Below are positions 9,690 through 19,794 of a stretch of DNA of 64,000 nt, piece after piece; position 1 is the stretch's first letter; every line of letters starts with the position of its first letter. The notes under the pieces were generated by a model. It saw only the letters and a program-made list of their open reading frames with translations. It ran no database searches and had not been told where the DNA came from. A program made the translations under genes and the position numbers. The stretch covers positions 1 through 64,000 of the forward strand of contig JNKY01000019.1 in NCBI GenBank assembly GCA_000702245.1, written 5' to 3'. This DNA comes from Lachnospiraceae bacterium C6A11. Its GTDB lineage: Bacteria; Bacillota; Clostridia; Lachnospirales; Lachnospiraceae.

Positions 9690-12143
9690 ATGTTTGGAGA
9701 AAAGTTTGAATTAAATGAACAGACTATGACCATAGTTGAAGAGATAGGACGTCATATGCCGGGAGGCTTCTTCATATATAAGGCTGTCAAACCGGAAGAA
9801 CTGTTATATGCTAACAAGGCAACGCTGGATATATATGGATGTGAGACCATGGATGAGTTTAAAGAACTTACCGGTTATACCTTTGAGGGTATGGTATACC
9901 CGGAGGATTATGAGAATATAGTGGCTTCCATAGATGAGCAGGTGAAAAACAATGATGATAATTTTGATTATGTGGAATACCGTATAGTCCGTAAGGATGG
10001 AAGTCTCCGTTGGGTTGATGACTATGGACACTATACACATACGAATGCCTACGGTGGAATCTATTATGTATTTATCTCCGACATTACGGAAAAGAGAGAG
10101 GAGAGCTTAAGGCTCATAGAGGAGGATGAAAAGCAGAGGGAAGAGCAGAACAAGCTGATAACAGCTCTCGCCTCTGACTACTGGAGTGTTTACTATATAG
10201 AGCTGGATACAGATGAAGGTGTATGCTATCAGGCTCATACGGATATGAATGATGCACTTAAGGTTGGAGAACATTTCAGGTATCTGAATACATTTATTAA
10301 TTATGCTGAAAATAATATAACTGATGAATACAGAGATGAATTTATCAGGTTTATTCAGCCTGATTCTATTCGTGTCGGTCTTAGAGAGAACCGGGTTATA
10401 TCTTTCAGGTATATGATAAACAGAAATGGTAAGGAAAAATATGAAATGGTCAGATTTGCCGGAGTACGTCATCCTGAGGGCAGAGATGATCATATAGTAC
10501 ATGCAGTAGGTGCCTGTTTCTCTGACGTTGATGCCGAAACCAGAGAAAGTCTTGCTCAGAACAAGGCTCTCAGCGAAGCACTTGTTGCCGCAGAACAGGC
10601 CAATAAGGCAAAAACGGCATTTCTCTCAAATATGTCTCACGAGATCCGTACCCCTATGAATGCAATTATCGGACTGGATAATTTAGCTCTTTCGGATGTG
10701 GAGATATCAATTAAAACAAAAGATTATCTGGAGAAGATAGGCACATCAGCGCATCATCTGCTCAGTATCATAAATGATATCCTGGATATGTCACGTATAG
10801 AATCCGGTCGTATGATAATCAATAATGAGGAGTTCTTATTCTCCAAGATAATGGATCAGGTTACGACCATTATCGGAGGACAGTGCCATAACAAGGGACA
10901 GAAATTTGAATATAGTATAAGTGATGATGTGAGTGGGTATTATATCGGTGATGATATGAAGCTGAAACAGATACTCATTAATATACTTGGAAATTCTGTA
11001 AAGTTCACTCCGGAAGGTGGAGAGGTTTCATTTACAGTTAAAAAACAGGCTGAATATGAGGGTAATTCGACACTGAGATTTGTTATACGGGATAATGGTA
11101 TAGGTATGAGTGAGGAGTATCTTCCGAGGATATTTGATGCCTTTTCCCAGGAGGATTCATCCTCAACAAATCAGTTTGGAAGTACAGGTCTGGGCATGCC
11201 GATCACAAAGAGTCTGGTAGAGCTGATGAATGGGCAGATTGAAGTTGAAAGTAAGAAGGGTGAAGGAACTACATTTACAGTTACAGTTCCGCTTAAAGAG
11301 TCTGACAGGCTGGAGACAGATGATGGTTTCGAGGAACTTACGCCTCATGAGATGGCTGTCCTGGCTATAGATGATGATCCGGTGGCCTGTGAGCATGCAA
11401 AGCTGGTTCTTGGTCAGGTGGGTATAAGCTGTGATATCGCACTCTCGGGAGCTCAGGGGCTGGAAATGGTTAAGGTACGTAAGGCAAGACGTGATCCATA
11501 TAATCTTATTCTTGTTGATTGGAAGATGCCGGAAATGGACGGTATAGAGACTACGCGGGAGATCAGAAAGCTGATCGGACAGGAGTCAGCGATTATCATT
11601 CTTACATCATTCAACTGGGATGATGTTGCGGATGAAGCAAAGCAGGCAGGTGTGGATACTTTTGTTCCGAAACCGCTTCTTGCATCAAATGTCATGGATG
11701 AGTTCAGGGAAGCCTTTAAGATAAAGAACAGTAACGAAAAAAAGAATACCGTATCTCTCAAGGGCTGCAGAGTTCTCCTTGCTGAGGATGTAATGATAAA
11801 TGCAGAGATAATGGTTATGGTTCTATCCATGAGAGATGTAGAGGTTGATCATGTGATAAACGGTCAGCTTGCGGTTGAAAGCTTTGAAAAGCATGAACCG
11901 GGATACTATGATGCAATTCTGATGGATATGCGTATGCCTGTAATGGATGGACTGGAGGCTACAAGAACTATCAGGGCTCTTGACCGTGAGGATGCATCTG
12001 AGATACCGATTATCTCGCTTACTGCAAATGCATTTGATGAAGATGTACAGAGAAGTCTTCAGGCAGGTCTGAATGCACATCTCAGCAAGCCGGTTGAACC
12101 GGATGCACTCTACGCAACACTTGAAGGATTTGTGAAGCACTAA
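9690..12143 (+). CDS. Cytosolic hybrid histidine kinase (PAS, kinase core, two receivers)
   Basis: An 817-residue hybrid sensor kinase without membrane segments. In order: PAS (about 15-135, with WVDDYGHY and DITEKRE), a second PAS-like module (about 155-285, YWSVYYIELD), dimerisation domain with SHEIRTPMNAIIGL (His317), ATPase domain with DNGIGMS and GSTGLGMPITK, receiver 1 (LVDWKMPEMDG) and receiver 2 (LMDMRMPVMDG, TANAFDEDV). GLGM replaces the common GLGL of the G2 box. There is no HPt domain, so transfer from its receivers probably uses the HPt protein encoded at 8296. The start follows AGGAGG. It is 29 bases upstream of the GGDEF/EAL gene, probably one operon. The signal is unknown. Confidence 0.9.
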   Translation: MFGEKFELNEQTMTIVEEIGRHMPGGFFIYKAVKPEELLYANKATLDIYGCETMDEFKELTGYTFEGMVYPEDYENIVASIDEQVKNNDDNFDYVEYRIVRKDGSLRWVDDYGHYTHTNAYGGIYYVFISDITEKREESLRLIEEDEKQREEQNKLITALASDYWSVYYIELDTDEGVCYQAHTDMNDALKVGEHFRYLNTFINYAENNITDEYRDEFIRFIQPDSIRVGLRENRVISFRYMINRNGKEKYEMVRFAGVRHPEGRDDHIVHAVGACFSDVDAETRESLAQNKALSEALVAAEQANKAKTAFLSNMSHEIRTPMNAIIGLDNLALSDVEISIKTKDYLEKIGTSAHHLLSIINDILDMSRIESGRMIINNEEFLFSKIMDQVTTIIGGQCHNKGQKFEYSISDDVSGYYIGDDMKLKQILINILGNSVKFTPEGGEVSFTVKKQAEYEGNSTLRFVIRDNGIGMSEEYLPRIFDAFSQEDSSSTNQFGSTGLGMPITKSLVELMNGQIEVESKKGEGTTFTVTVPLKESDRLETDDGFEELTPHEMAVLAIDDDPVACEHAKLVLGQVGISCDIALSGAQGLEMVKVRKARRDPYNLILVDWKMPEMDGIETTREIRKLIGQESAIIILTSFNWDDVADEAKQAGVDTFVPKPLLASNVMDEFREAFKIKNSNEKKNTVSLKGCRVLLAEDVMINAEIMVMVLSMRDVEVDHVINGQLAVESFEKHEPGYYDAILMDMRMPVMDGLEATRTIRALDREDASEIPIISLTANAFDEDVQRSLQAGLNAHLSKPVEPDALYATLEGFVKH

Positions 12144-12172
12144 TAGAAAACGCAAGACAGGGAGGGATTACA

Positions 12173-15100
12173 TTGGACAATAATATTTCATCAATAGCAA
12201 AAACAATGGCCAAACGTTACGCAACGATATATTATGTAAACTTAATTACTAATCATTACGTGGAATATTCTGCGAGTGATGATTATAAGGAATTGAATGT
12301 ACCCGTTGAGGGAGAGGATTTTTTCACTGAGTCATACAATAATATACAGCGTGTGATTCACCCTGAAGATCTGGAAAGCGTTCAGAGAATAGCTGATAAG
12401 GCATTTATGATTTCTGCTACGGAAAATGGCCAGAAATTCGTGATTGATTATCGACTGTTAATGCAGGATGGTACGCGTTATGTAAGGCTTAATGCTGTGC
12501 GTACCGAGGATTCCGAGAACCTTATCATCGCATTGGAGAATATTGACAGCGAGAAAAGGAACCAGGCAGAGTTTGAGGGAATTTCCGAACAAAACAAGGT
12601 TTTTTCACAGATCGCCGAAAGCCTTGCCAATCAGTATGACACTATCTACTATGTCGATATGCTGAATGATCATTATATAGAATTTTCATCAACTGACATA
12701 TATAAGAGCCTTGATGTACAGCCATCCGGAGATGATTTTTTCAGCGAATCTCTTGCAAATATCGGGCGTGTTATACACCCTGAAGACAGGGCAGAGTTTC
12801 AGCATATTCTTGATAAGTCGTCTTTGATCCGGATGTTAAATGAAAAGCACATGATAACCCACACATACCGTATTCTTGTTGGGGAAAAGATCATGTATGC
12901 ACGTCTTTCTGTTATATGGGCCACAGACAATAAACATCTTATAGTCGGCATTATGAATATAGATAAGGAGATCCGGAAGGAACGTGAACTTGCGAAACAG
13001 CTTCATCTTGCCAATGAAAAAGCTTACAGGGATGAGATGACCGGCGTCAAGAATAAGGCGGCCTTTTCAGAGTTTGAGGAAAGAATTCAGGAGCAGATAA
13101 GACAGGGAGAAGCACAGGATTTTGCAGTTGTTGTTTGTGATGTAAATGGACTTAAGAAAATCAATGATACACTGGGACAAAAAGCCGGTGATGAGTATAT
13201 AATAGCTGCCTGCAGAATGGTCTGCGAGATATTCCAGTACAGTCCTGTATTCAGAATCGGAGGAGATGAATTTGTTGCAGTACTGACCAACAAGGACTTC
13301 ACATTGAGACACAGACTGATGCAGCTTCTTCATGACCGTTCAGCTGTGCATATAGCTTCCGGTGGCGTTGTGGTATCCGGAGGACTTTCAGATTATATTC
13401 GTGATGAGGACAAGGATTTCCACTCTGTATTTGAACGTGCAGACGGACTGATGTATGAAGAAAAGAAGCTCCTGAAAAGCATGGGAGCCATTACGAGAGA
13501 TGAAACGACTGATGCAGAGCCGGAGTCAGGAGAACAGCAGGCGGAATCCATAATCGATGTAAGAAGACATATTCTTGTCGTGGATGATGAGGATATAAAT
13601 CAGATGATGCTGGGAAATATCCTGTCTGAGGATTATGAATTATTATTTGCCTCTGATGGAATAGAAGCATTAGAAGTTTTGGAGAAGCATAAAGAGGATG
13701 TGGCATTGATTCTTCTGGATCTTATGATGCCGCGAATGAATGGTACAGAATTTCTGGAAAAAATCAAGGGTGAGGCAGATCTTAAGTCTATCCCTGTCAT
13801 CGTACTTACGGCAGATCAGAGGTCTGAGGTTGAATGTCTTCAGATTGGAGCAATGGACTTCCTTCATAAACCATATCCGGCACCTGAAGTCATAAAGGCC
13901 AGAGTCAATAAGTGTATTGAACTTTCAGAAGACAGAAATATCATACAGTCCACAGAACGTGACAGCCTGACAAAGCTTTTCAACATAGATTATTTTATCA
14001 GCTACGTCAAGATGTTTGATCAGTATTATGAAGATCAGAAAATGGATGCGGTCATTATAGATGTTAACCGTTTCCATATGATAACTGAACGTTATGGTAA
14101 GGAATATGGAGATACAATCCTTCGTAAGATTGGTGAGAGGGTTCGTCAGCTTGCCAGAAAAATGGGAGGAGTTGGCTGTAGACGCGGTGCTGATACATTT
14201 CTTATATATGCACCTCATCGTGAAGACTATGCAGAGATACTTGAAAAGTTGACAGATGAGCTGGACAGCGGTGAAAACCAGTCCGGAAGAGTCAGGCTTC
14301 GTATGGGTGTATATTACAATGTCGACAGAGAGCTTGAAATAGAGAGACGCTTCGACAGAGCGAAGATAGCTGCTGACAGTATTAAGGGGAATTATGCTGT
14401 TTCAGTCGGTGAATATGACTCCGAGCTTCATGAATCAGCTCTCTTCAGGGAAAGGCTTCTTGAAGATTTTAAAGAGAATCTTGAACAGAAATGCTTTGAG
14501 GTTTATTTTCAGCCTAAATTTGATATTCGTCCGGACATCCCTGTTCTTTCAAGTGCAGAGGCTCTTGTCAGATGGAAGCATCCTGAGCTTGGTATGATCA
14601 GTCCGGGAGTATTCATCCCGCTTCTTGAGGATAATGGCATGATACTCAGTCTTGACAGATATGTATGGGAAGAAACCGCAATACATATCAGAAGCTGGAA
14701 GGATAAATATGATTTTTCTGTTCCCGTTTCAGTAAATGTTTCGAGAATTGATATGCTTATGCCGAATCTGAAGGAAATCTTTAAGGATATTACCGGAAAG
14801 TATGAACTTACTTCGGATGATATTATTCTTGAAATTACCGAATCTGCTTATACAGGTGATTCGGAGCAGGTTATATCCACTGCCAGAGAATTAAGGGGTA
14901 TGGGATTCCGTATAGAGATGGATGATTTCGGTACGGGATACTCATCTCTTGGTATGCTCTCAAATCTTCCTATAGATGTTCTGAAGCTTGATATGTCATT
15001 TGTCAGAAATGCATTTGGCGAGAACAAAGATGTGAGAATAATTGAACTAATTATAGATATAGCAGATTATCTGCATATACCTGTAGTTGCTGAGGGTGTC

Positions 15101-15622
15101 GAAACCAAAGAACAGTATATGACTCTCAAGGCAATGGGATGTGATATAGTTCAGGGCTACTATTTCTCAAAGCCTGTTCCGTGCAGCGAGTTCGAGAAAT
15201 TCCTGATAGAGAGAAAGAAGCAGGATAAGGAAGAAATAGTAAATATCAGAAAAAATCACATGAGTATATCCAAGGCACTTACTTATGATTTTGAGAGCAT
15301 TTACTATATTGATATACAGACATATTATTATCTTGAATTCTATTCGGGTAAAAATGGAGAGCTTCAGATATATTCAGGAGGAGCGGATTTCTTTACGGAT
15401 GCCAGGGAAAAGCTTCTTAAGGATGTCGGAGAAAGTGATTTTAAGGCATTGTCAGAGGCACTTGAAAAAGATAATCTTATGAAATGGATAAACGTAGATG
15501 ATGCTGAAATCTTAAGGTTCGCTAGGACTTCCGGCGAAGGAGAAGTTAACTATTCACTCCATACTCTTTGTACAAAGAATAAAGATGATCATCATATAGT
15601 AATTGGATTAAAACCGTTCTAA
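12173..15622 (+). CDS. Multi-domain c-di-GMP enzyme with receiver (PAS2-GGDEF-REC-GGDEF*-EAL-PAS)
   Basis: A 1149-residue cytosolic protein. Two tandem copies of a PAS-like module (about 10-128 and 145-265) precede a GGDEF domain with intact RIGGDEF at 361-367. A receiver follows with phospho-acceptor Asp516 (LLDLMMPRMNG), then a second GGDEF fold whose site has decayed to GADTF (672-676). Next comes an EAL domain with Glu796 in EALVRW, LEITES, DDFGTGYSSL, KLDMSFV and AEGVET, so phosphodiesterase residues look complete. A third PAS-like copy ends the protein (from about 1040). Both synthesis and breakdown of c-di-GMP are therefore possible, with the receiver as a switch. The start is a TTG, favoured by GGGAGGG seven bases upstream; the first ATG is 33 bases further in. 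Confidence 0.9.
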   Translation: MDNNISSIAKTMAKRYATIYYVNLITNHYVEYSASDDYKELNVPVEGEDFFTESYNNIQRVIHPEDLESVQRIADKAFMISATENGQKFVIDYRLLMQDGTRYVRLNAVRTEDSENLIIALENIDSEKRNQAEFEGISEQNKVFSQIAESLANQYDTIYYVDMLNDHYIEFSSTDIYKSLDVQPSGDDFFSESLANIGRVIHPEDRAEFQHILDKSSLIRMLNEKHMITHTYRILVGEKIMYARLSVIWATDNKHLIVGIMNIDKEIRKERELAKQLHLANEKAYRDEMTGVKNKAAFSEFEERIQEQIRQGEAQDFAVVVCDVNGLKKINDTLGQKAGDEYIIAACRMVCEIFQYSPVFRIGGDEFVAVLTNKDFTLRHRLMQLLHDRSAVHIASGGVVVSGGLSDYIRDEDKDFHSVFERADGLMYEEKKLLKSMGAITRDETTDAEPESGEQQAESIIDVRRHILVVDDEDINQMMLGNILSEDYELLFASDGIEALEVLEKHKEDVALILLDLMMPRMNGTEFLEKIKGEADLKSIPVIVLTADQRSEVECLQIGAMDFLHKPYPAPEVIKARVNKCIELSEDRNIIQSTERDSLTKLFNIDYFISYVKMFDQYYEDQKMDAVIIDVNRFHMITERYGKEYGDTILRKIGERVRQLARKMGGVGCRRGADTFLIYAPHREDYAEILEKLTDELDSGENQSGRVRLRMGVYYNVDRELEIERRFDRAKIAADSIKGNYAVSVGEYDSELHESALFRERLLEDFKENLEQKCFEVYFQPKFDIRPDIPVLSSAEALVRWKHPELGMISPGVFIPLLEDNGMILSLDRYVWEETAIHIRSWKDKYDFSVPVSVNVSRIDMLMPNLKEIFKDITGKYELTSDDIILEITESAYTGDSEQVISTARELRGMGFRIEMDDFGTGYSSLGMLSNLPIDVLKLDMSFVRNAFGENKDVRIIELIIDIADYLHIPVVAEGVETKEQYMTLKAMGCDIVQGYYFSKPVPCSEFEKFLIERKKQDKEEIVNIRKNHMSISKALTYDFESIYYIDIQTYYYLEFYSGKNGELQIYSGGADFFTDAREKLLKDVGESDFKALSEALEKDNLMKWINVDDAEILRFARTSGEGEVNYSLHTLCTKNKDDHHIVIGLKPF

Positions 15623-15751
15623 AAAGAAGATATAAAAGAAGGTGAAATTGAAGAGAAGATAATTGAGCAGAAAATAGAAAAGCTCCGAAAATCAAAAAGC
15701 CCATGAATAATTATAAAAAATAAGGCTATGTAGTAAATTACTGGAAAAATG

Positions 15752-15782
15752 GTTCCTGCCCGGCATAACTCCGGACAGGAAC
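15752..15782 (+). terminator. Terminator after the GGDEF/EAL gene
   Basis: GTTCCTGCCCGG pairs with CCGGACAGGAAC with one mismatch around a 7-base loop, followed by TTTCGTTTT. It ends the HPt/kinase/c-di-GMP transcription unit before the next kinase. Confidence 0.8.
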
Positions 15783-15869
15783 TTTCGTTTTCATAGTTGA
15801 CGAACTAACGGGTGTTAATTAAAATTATATTAATAGTTTAAAACTGCGGGGTATTGGGGAAATCAAAAT

Positions 15870-18410
15870 ATGAAAAAGATTTTAATTATCATAGTCAACG
15901 TGATCATTATGTCAGCCATATTGGCCTTCGTTGTTATTTACTCCCGAATTGCAAGCAGGGATTCTTATCAAAGGCAGATAGAACACTTTGAAAATATAAC
16001 GGTAACCATGGAGCAGGTGACGCAGAATTACCTGGAAGGTGAGCAGAGAATCTGTGATGTATGGGCGAACTATATCAATAACAAGCACATGACGATGGAA
16101 GAGGCTGTTGAATATATCCGTACCTCCCATGTACTTGTTAATACTTCGGCCCATCTGATCTCCTCCGACACACTCACCGGTCTTTCCACGCGCCCAAAAC
16201 AGGGGTCAACAGACGACTATGCTGTATCATATAAAAGAGTGGACGTTCTGGATAACATGGAGTGGGTTGATGAGATCGGGAAGTCCATCAACATTACCCG
16301 GGCGTACACCAATCCGATGAACGGCGAACAATCGTTGGCTTTCTGCAACATGGTTACACTGTATGATCCGGAGAACGGTACTTCCGAAACTGCAGTACTT
16401 CTTCGGGTGATCCCCATCTCTGAGCTTGAACAGAAATGGGTATTTCCGCAGACAGAGCTTGTGAACGCCGAGCTGTCGATGATCGATTCCGACGGAAATT
16501 ATATTCTCAAGGGGTATAGCTTTAAGAATTCCAGCTTTTTTGAATTCTATAAATCATATAATTCTACGGACCCCAAAACGTCGCAGGAGTTGTTCGATAG
16601 GATTACTTCATCGACGGGTTCTGTCTCCATGCTTGATTCCCACGAACAGGAGTGCATACTTGCATTTACACCTATCGCTGCCACTTCCGGGTGGACACTG
16701 CTGGGCTTCGTTCCGGCGGAAGATCTTCAGGTGGATAAAGAAGACTGGCTGCTGTTTGGCGTTGTATCAGTCGGTTTGCTGATTCTGTTCATCCTTGACC
16801 TGTGTCATATGCTTTTCCTGAACAAGCGCCTCCAGGTTATGGCCAGGGAAGCCGAATCCGCAAATAAGGCAAAGACAGATTTCCTGTCCACCATGTCCCA
16901 CGACATCAGAACTCCTATGAACGCCATCATAGGCCTTACAACTATTACAGAGAAAAATCTCGGAGATGTGGAGTCAACAGGAGAAAGCCTTCGAAAGATA
17001 GGTCTTGCAAGTAATCATCTTCTGACACTGATCAATGACATTCTGGATATATCCAAGGTGGAAAGTGGAAAACTGAAACTGAGTCCCCTCACCTTCTCCA
17101 TAGTGGAAACGGTTGAGAATCTTGTGAATATATCACAACCGATGATCAAGGAAAAAAATCTTGAATTCACCTTCCATATCAACCGTATGGAAAAGGAATA
17201 TCTGTATGCAGACCAGCTTCGTCTGAACCAGATTTATATCAATATTCTCTCCAATGCCATCAAGTACACGGAACCCGGAGGGCGGATCAGCGTAGATCTT
17301 CGGGAAGAGGACAGTGCCGTACCCGGCTGTGTTAAAATGGTCTATGTGGTAGAAGATACGGGTATCGGAATGAGTGAGGAATACATGGAAACCATGTATC
17401 AGCCTTTCTCACGTCAGATAGACAGCCGTGTCAACAGTATACAGGGAACAGGCCTCGGTCTCGCAATTACAAAGCAGATGGTTGAACTGATGGGCGGATT
17501 GATAGAATGCCGGAGCGCGCAGGGTGAGGGCACAACGTTCACCGTAACACTGGATATTCCTGCAGCAGATAAGCAGAGAGAAGATATGCAGCTCGATCCC
17601 GTTGATGTTCTGATAGTGGATGATGATGAGATCATGCTTCAGACGGCTGTTGATACCCTTGAGTCTCTTGGTGCCTCTACAGAGCAGGCGCGAAGCGGAC
17701 TTGAAGCACTCGGCATGATCGAGCACAGACATCAGTCTGGACGGGATTACGGTGTTATCATTGTAGACTGGAAGATGCCGGAAATCGACGGAATTGAGAC
17801 CATCAAAAGGATACGCTCGGAGATAGAGGTTACTATCCCGATATTACTTATTTCCGCATATGACTGGTCAGACATAGAAGATAAGGCTAAGGAGGCTGGC
17901 GCAAACGGCTTCGTAAGTAAGCCTCTTTTCCGGTCCACACTTTTTGATAAGATCAATGATCTTATGGGGACAGAGTCCAGATCCACAGAGCCGGAGGATG
18001 ATTATTCCGATCTGCAGGGCCTGCATATTCTGGTAGCCGAGGATAATGATATCAACTGGGAGATCATCTCTGCCATGCTTTCCATGTTTGGCATCACTGC
18101 CGACCGTGCTGAGAACGGACGGATCTGTGTGGATATGATACGCGAAGCAAAGGAAGGCAGCTATACACTGGTATTCATGGATATACAGATGCCGGAAATG
18201 AACGGACTCGATGCAACCAGGGCTATAAGGCGCCTGGAGGATCCGGCTGCAGCCTCAATTCCTATCGTAGCCATGACGGCAGATGCATTCTCGGAAAATA
18301 TCACGGAGTGTATGAATGCGGGAATGAATGGGCATATAGCAAAGCCTGTGGATATTAAATTAGTTATAAAAGAGATACGTAGAATATTGGAGGGGAGGAA
18401 ACAATCATGA
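15870..18410 (+). CDS. Membrane hybrid histidine kinase with extracellular Cache-type sensor and two receivers
   Basis: An 846-residue hybrid kinase. TM1 (about 4-25) and TM2 (about 293-316) enclose a 265-residue external domain with the look of a double Cache sensor (ELSMIDSDGNYILKGYS; FTPIAATSGWTLLGFVP). The cytosolic part has HisKA with STMSHDIRTPMNAIIGL (His344), an ATPase domain with DTGIGMS and GTGLGLAITK, receiver 1 (IVDWKMPEIDG) and receiver 2 (FMDIQMPEMNG). It lacks an HPt domain. The stop overlaps the start of the next gene, a sugar-type binding lipoprotein, by four bases, so the two are co-translated and may work together in sensing. Compared with its neighbours the gene looks richer in G+C, which hints at a separate origin. 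Confidence 0.9.
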   Translation: MKKILIIIVNVIIMSAILAFVVIYSRIASRDSYQRQIEHFENITVTMEQVTQNYLEGEQRICDVWANYINNKHMTMEEAVEYIRTSHVLVNTSAHLISSDTLTGLSTRPKQGSTDDYAVSYKRVDVLDNMEWVDEIGKSINITRAYTNPMNGEQSLAFCNMVTLYDPENGTSETAVLLRVIPISELEQKWVFPQTELVNAELSMIDSDGNYILKGYSFKNSSFFEFYKSYNSTDPKTSQELFDRITSSTGSVSMLDSHEQECILAFTPIAATSGWTLLGFVPAEDLQVDKEDWLLFGVVSVGLLILFILDLCHMLFLNKRLQVMAREAESANKAKTDFLSTMSHDIRTPMNAIIGLTTITEKNLGDVESTGESLRKIGLASNHLLTLINDILDISKVESGKLKLSPLTFSIVETVENLVNISQPMIKEKNLEFTFHINRMEKEYLYADQLRLNQIYINILSNAIKYTEPGGRISVDLREEDSAVPGCVKMVYVVEDTGIGMSEEYMETMYQPFSRQIDSRVNSIQGTGLGLAITKQMVELMGGLIECRSAQGEGTTFTVTLDIPAADKQREDMQLDPVDVLIVDDDEIMLQTAVDTLESLGASTEQARSGLEALGMIEHRHQSGRDYGVIIVDWKMPEIDGIETIKRIRSEIEVTIPILLISAYDWSDIEDKAKEAGANGFVSKPLFRSTLFDKINDLMGTESRSTEPEDDYSDLQGLHILVAEDNDINWEIISAMLSMFGITADRAENGRICVDMIREAKEGSYTLVFMDIQMPEMNGLDATRAIRRLEDPAAASIPIVAMTADAFSENITECMNAGMNGHIAKPVDIKLVIKEIRRILEGRKQS

Positions 18411-19711
18411 AAAAGAAAGTATGTTGCATGGTTTTAGCAGGGATGATGGTTATGGGACTGGCATCCTGCGGTTCAAAGAAGGAGAAAACCACGACTGAAC
18501 AAGGGTTCAAGCCGGCTTTGGATACTTCTACCAGCTGCCACATCAACGTTGCCGGCGGTTACGACAACTTTGAGGCCCTGGAGGCCGAATTCGACAGATT
18601 TAACCAGTTCTATCCCAATGTGGAAATGAAATATACGAAGATAGATGACTATAACAATATGATTGGTACCGTACTGAACGGAAATGATGCCCCTGACATC
18701 TATGTTAATTACTCCTGGATGTATGGCAGGGAGCAGTATAAATCATCCATAGATCATGCCGAGGATCTGTCGGATCCTGCGCTGGGACTCGATCTGAGCT
18801 GTATCCGCAGCAATATCATTCTTAATACGGATGACGGCAAGCTTCCCATGGTTCCTGTTTTCTCAAACACCTATGGTATGCTTGTAAACAACAGTCTTTT
18901 TGAGAAAGAGGGCTTAAGCGTTCCAAAAACCTATCAGGAACTGGTGTCAGTGTGCAAAGCCTTTCGTGATAAGGGGTATGAGAGTCCCATTATGGGCTTT
19001 ACCAAAGAGGAGACCACATCGCTCTTCACATTGTCGACATATCCTTATTTCTGCGGTACAGTAGCGAATGACGCGGAGGCTGTCAAAAATCTCAATGCCC
19101 TTGATCCCTCAGCCGGTGAATATATGCGTCCTACTCTTGAGAAGATCGTTCAGTTCCTGAATGATGGCTGCGTTAACCTGGAGGCCTGCGGAAAGATCGA
19201 GAATAACTATGACGCAGTAATCCTTCGCTTTTTTGAAGGCGACGTACCTATGATGACCTGCTCGGGAGATACCGTTTCGGGAACAAAGAAACGTGAGAGC
19301 CGTTCCGAGGCATTTATCGCCTCTCCCTTTAATTATACCTTCGTTCCGATCCCTATGTCGGATGAAGGAGCTTATTTCCTTGACATGCCGAATCTGCAGT
19401 TCTCCGTCAACAAAGACAGCAAGAATCTGAACATGGCCAACGAGTTTATGAGATTCCTGGTAACATCAGAGGAACTGAGCAGGATGGCACAGAAAAAGGG
19501 ACTTATGTCACCGACCAAGGATCTGTCCTTTAACAATATGTATGCTGCATTTGAGGCTGTTCCGGAATCCCGTATCCTGTCGCCTGAGGTGATCGGGCTG
19601 ACGGATGATGCGGTTATACAGTTAAGACAGGCAGTTTACAGGGTTGGAACCGGTGTCCTGGATATAGATAAGGCAGTTGCCGGCTATGGTACCTTTGTCC
19701 CCGGGGAATGA
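18407..19711 (+). CDS. Extracellular solute-binding lipoprotein (family 1 type)
   Basis: A 434-residue binding protein of the carbohydrate ABC-transporter type. The signal peptide ends in the lipobox GLASC with lipid Cys21. The mature part has the typical opening fold (FDRFNQFYPNVEMKY; NGNDAPDIYVN) and the hinge and C-lobe of family 1 proteins (DVPMMTCSGDT; MANEFMRFLVTSEELSRMA). No permease or ATPase genes are adjacent. The ATG overlaps the stop of the hybrid kinase (ATGA), so it may deliver a ligand to the kinase's outer domain rather than to a transporter. The ligand cannot be read from the sequence. A terminator follows at 19795. Confidence 0.88.
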   Translation: MKKKVCCMVLAGMMVMGLASCGSKKEKTTTEQGFKPALDTSTSCHINVAGGYDNFEALEAEFDRFNQFYPNVEMKYTKIDDYNNMIGTVLNGNDAPDIYVNYSWMYGREQYKSSIDHAEDLSDPALGLDLSCIRSNIILNTDDGKLPMVPVFSNTYGMLVNNSLFEKEGLSVPKTYQELVSVCKAFRDKGYESPIMGFTKEETTSLFTLSTYPYFCGTVANDAEAVKNLNALDPSAGEYMRPTLEKIVQFLNDGCVNLEACGKIENNYDAVILRFFEGDVPMMTCSGDTVSGTKKRESRSEAFIASPFNYTFVPIPMSDEGAYFLDMPNLQFSVNKDSKNLNMANEFMRFLVTSEELSRMAQKKGLMSPTKDLSFNNMYAAFEAVPESRILSPEVIGLTDDAVIQLRQAVYRVGTGVLDIDKAVAGYGTFVPGE

Positions 19712-19794
19712 CAGCCATTACTTTGTTCGACAGCAGTTTGTGGCAGTGACTATTCCCGGGAAGCTTTTGGCGATAAATCCCTGGAAAAGATAAC

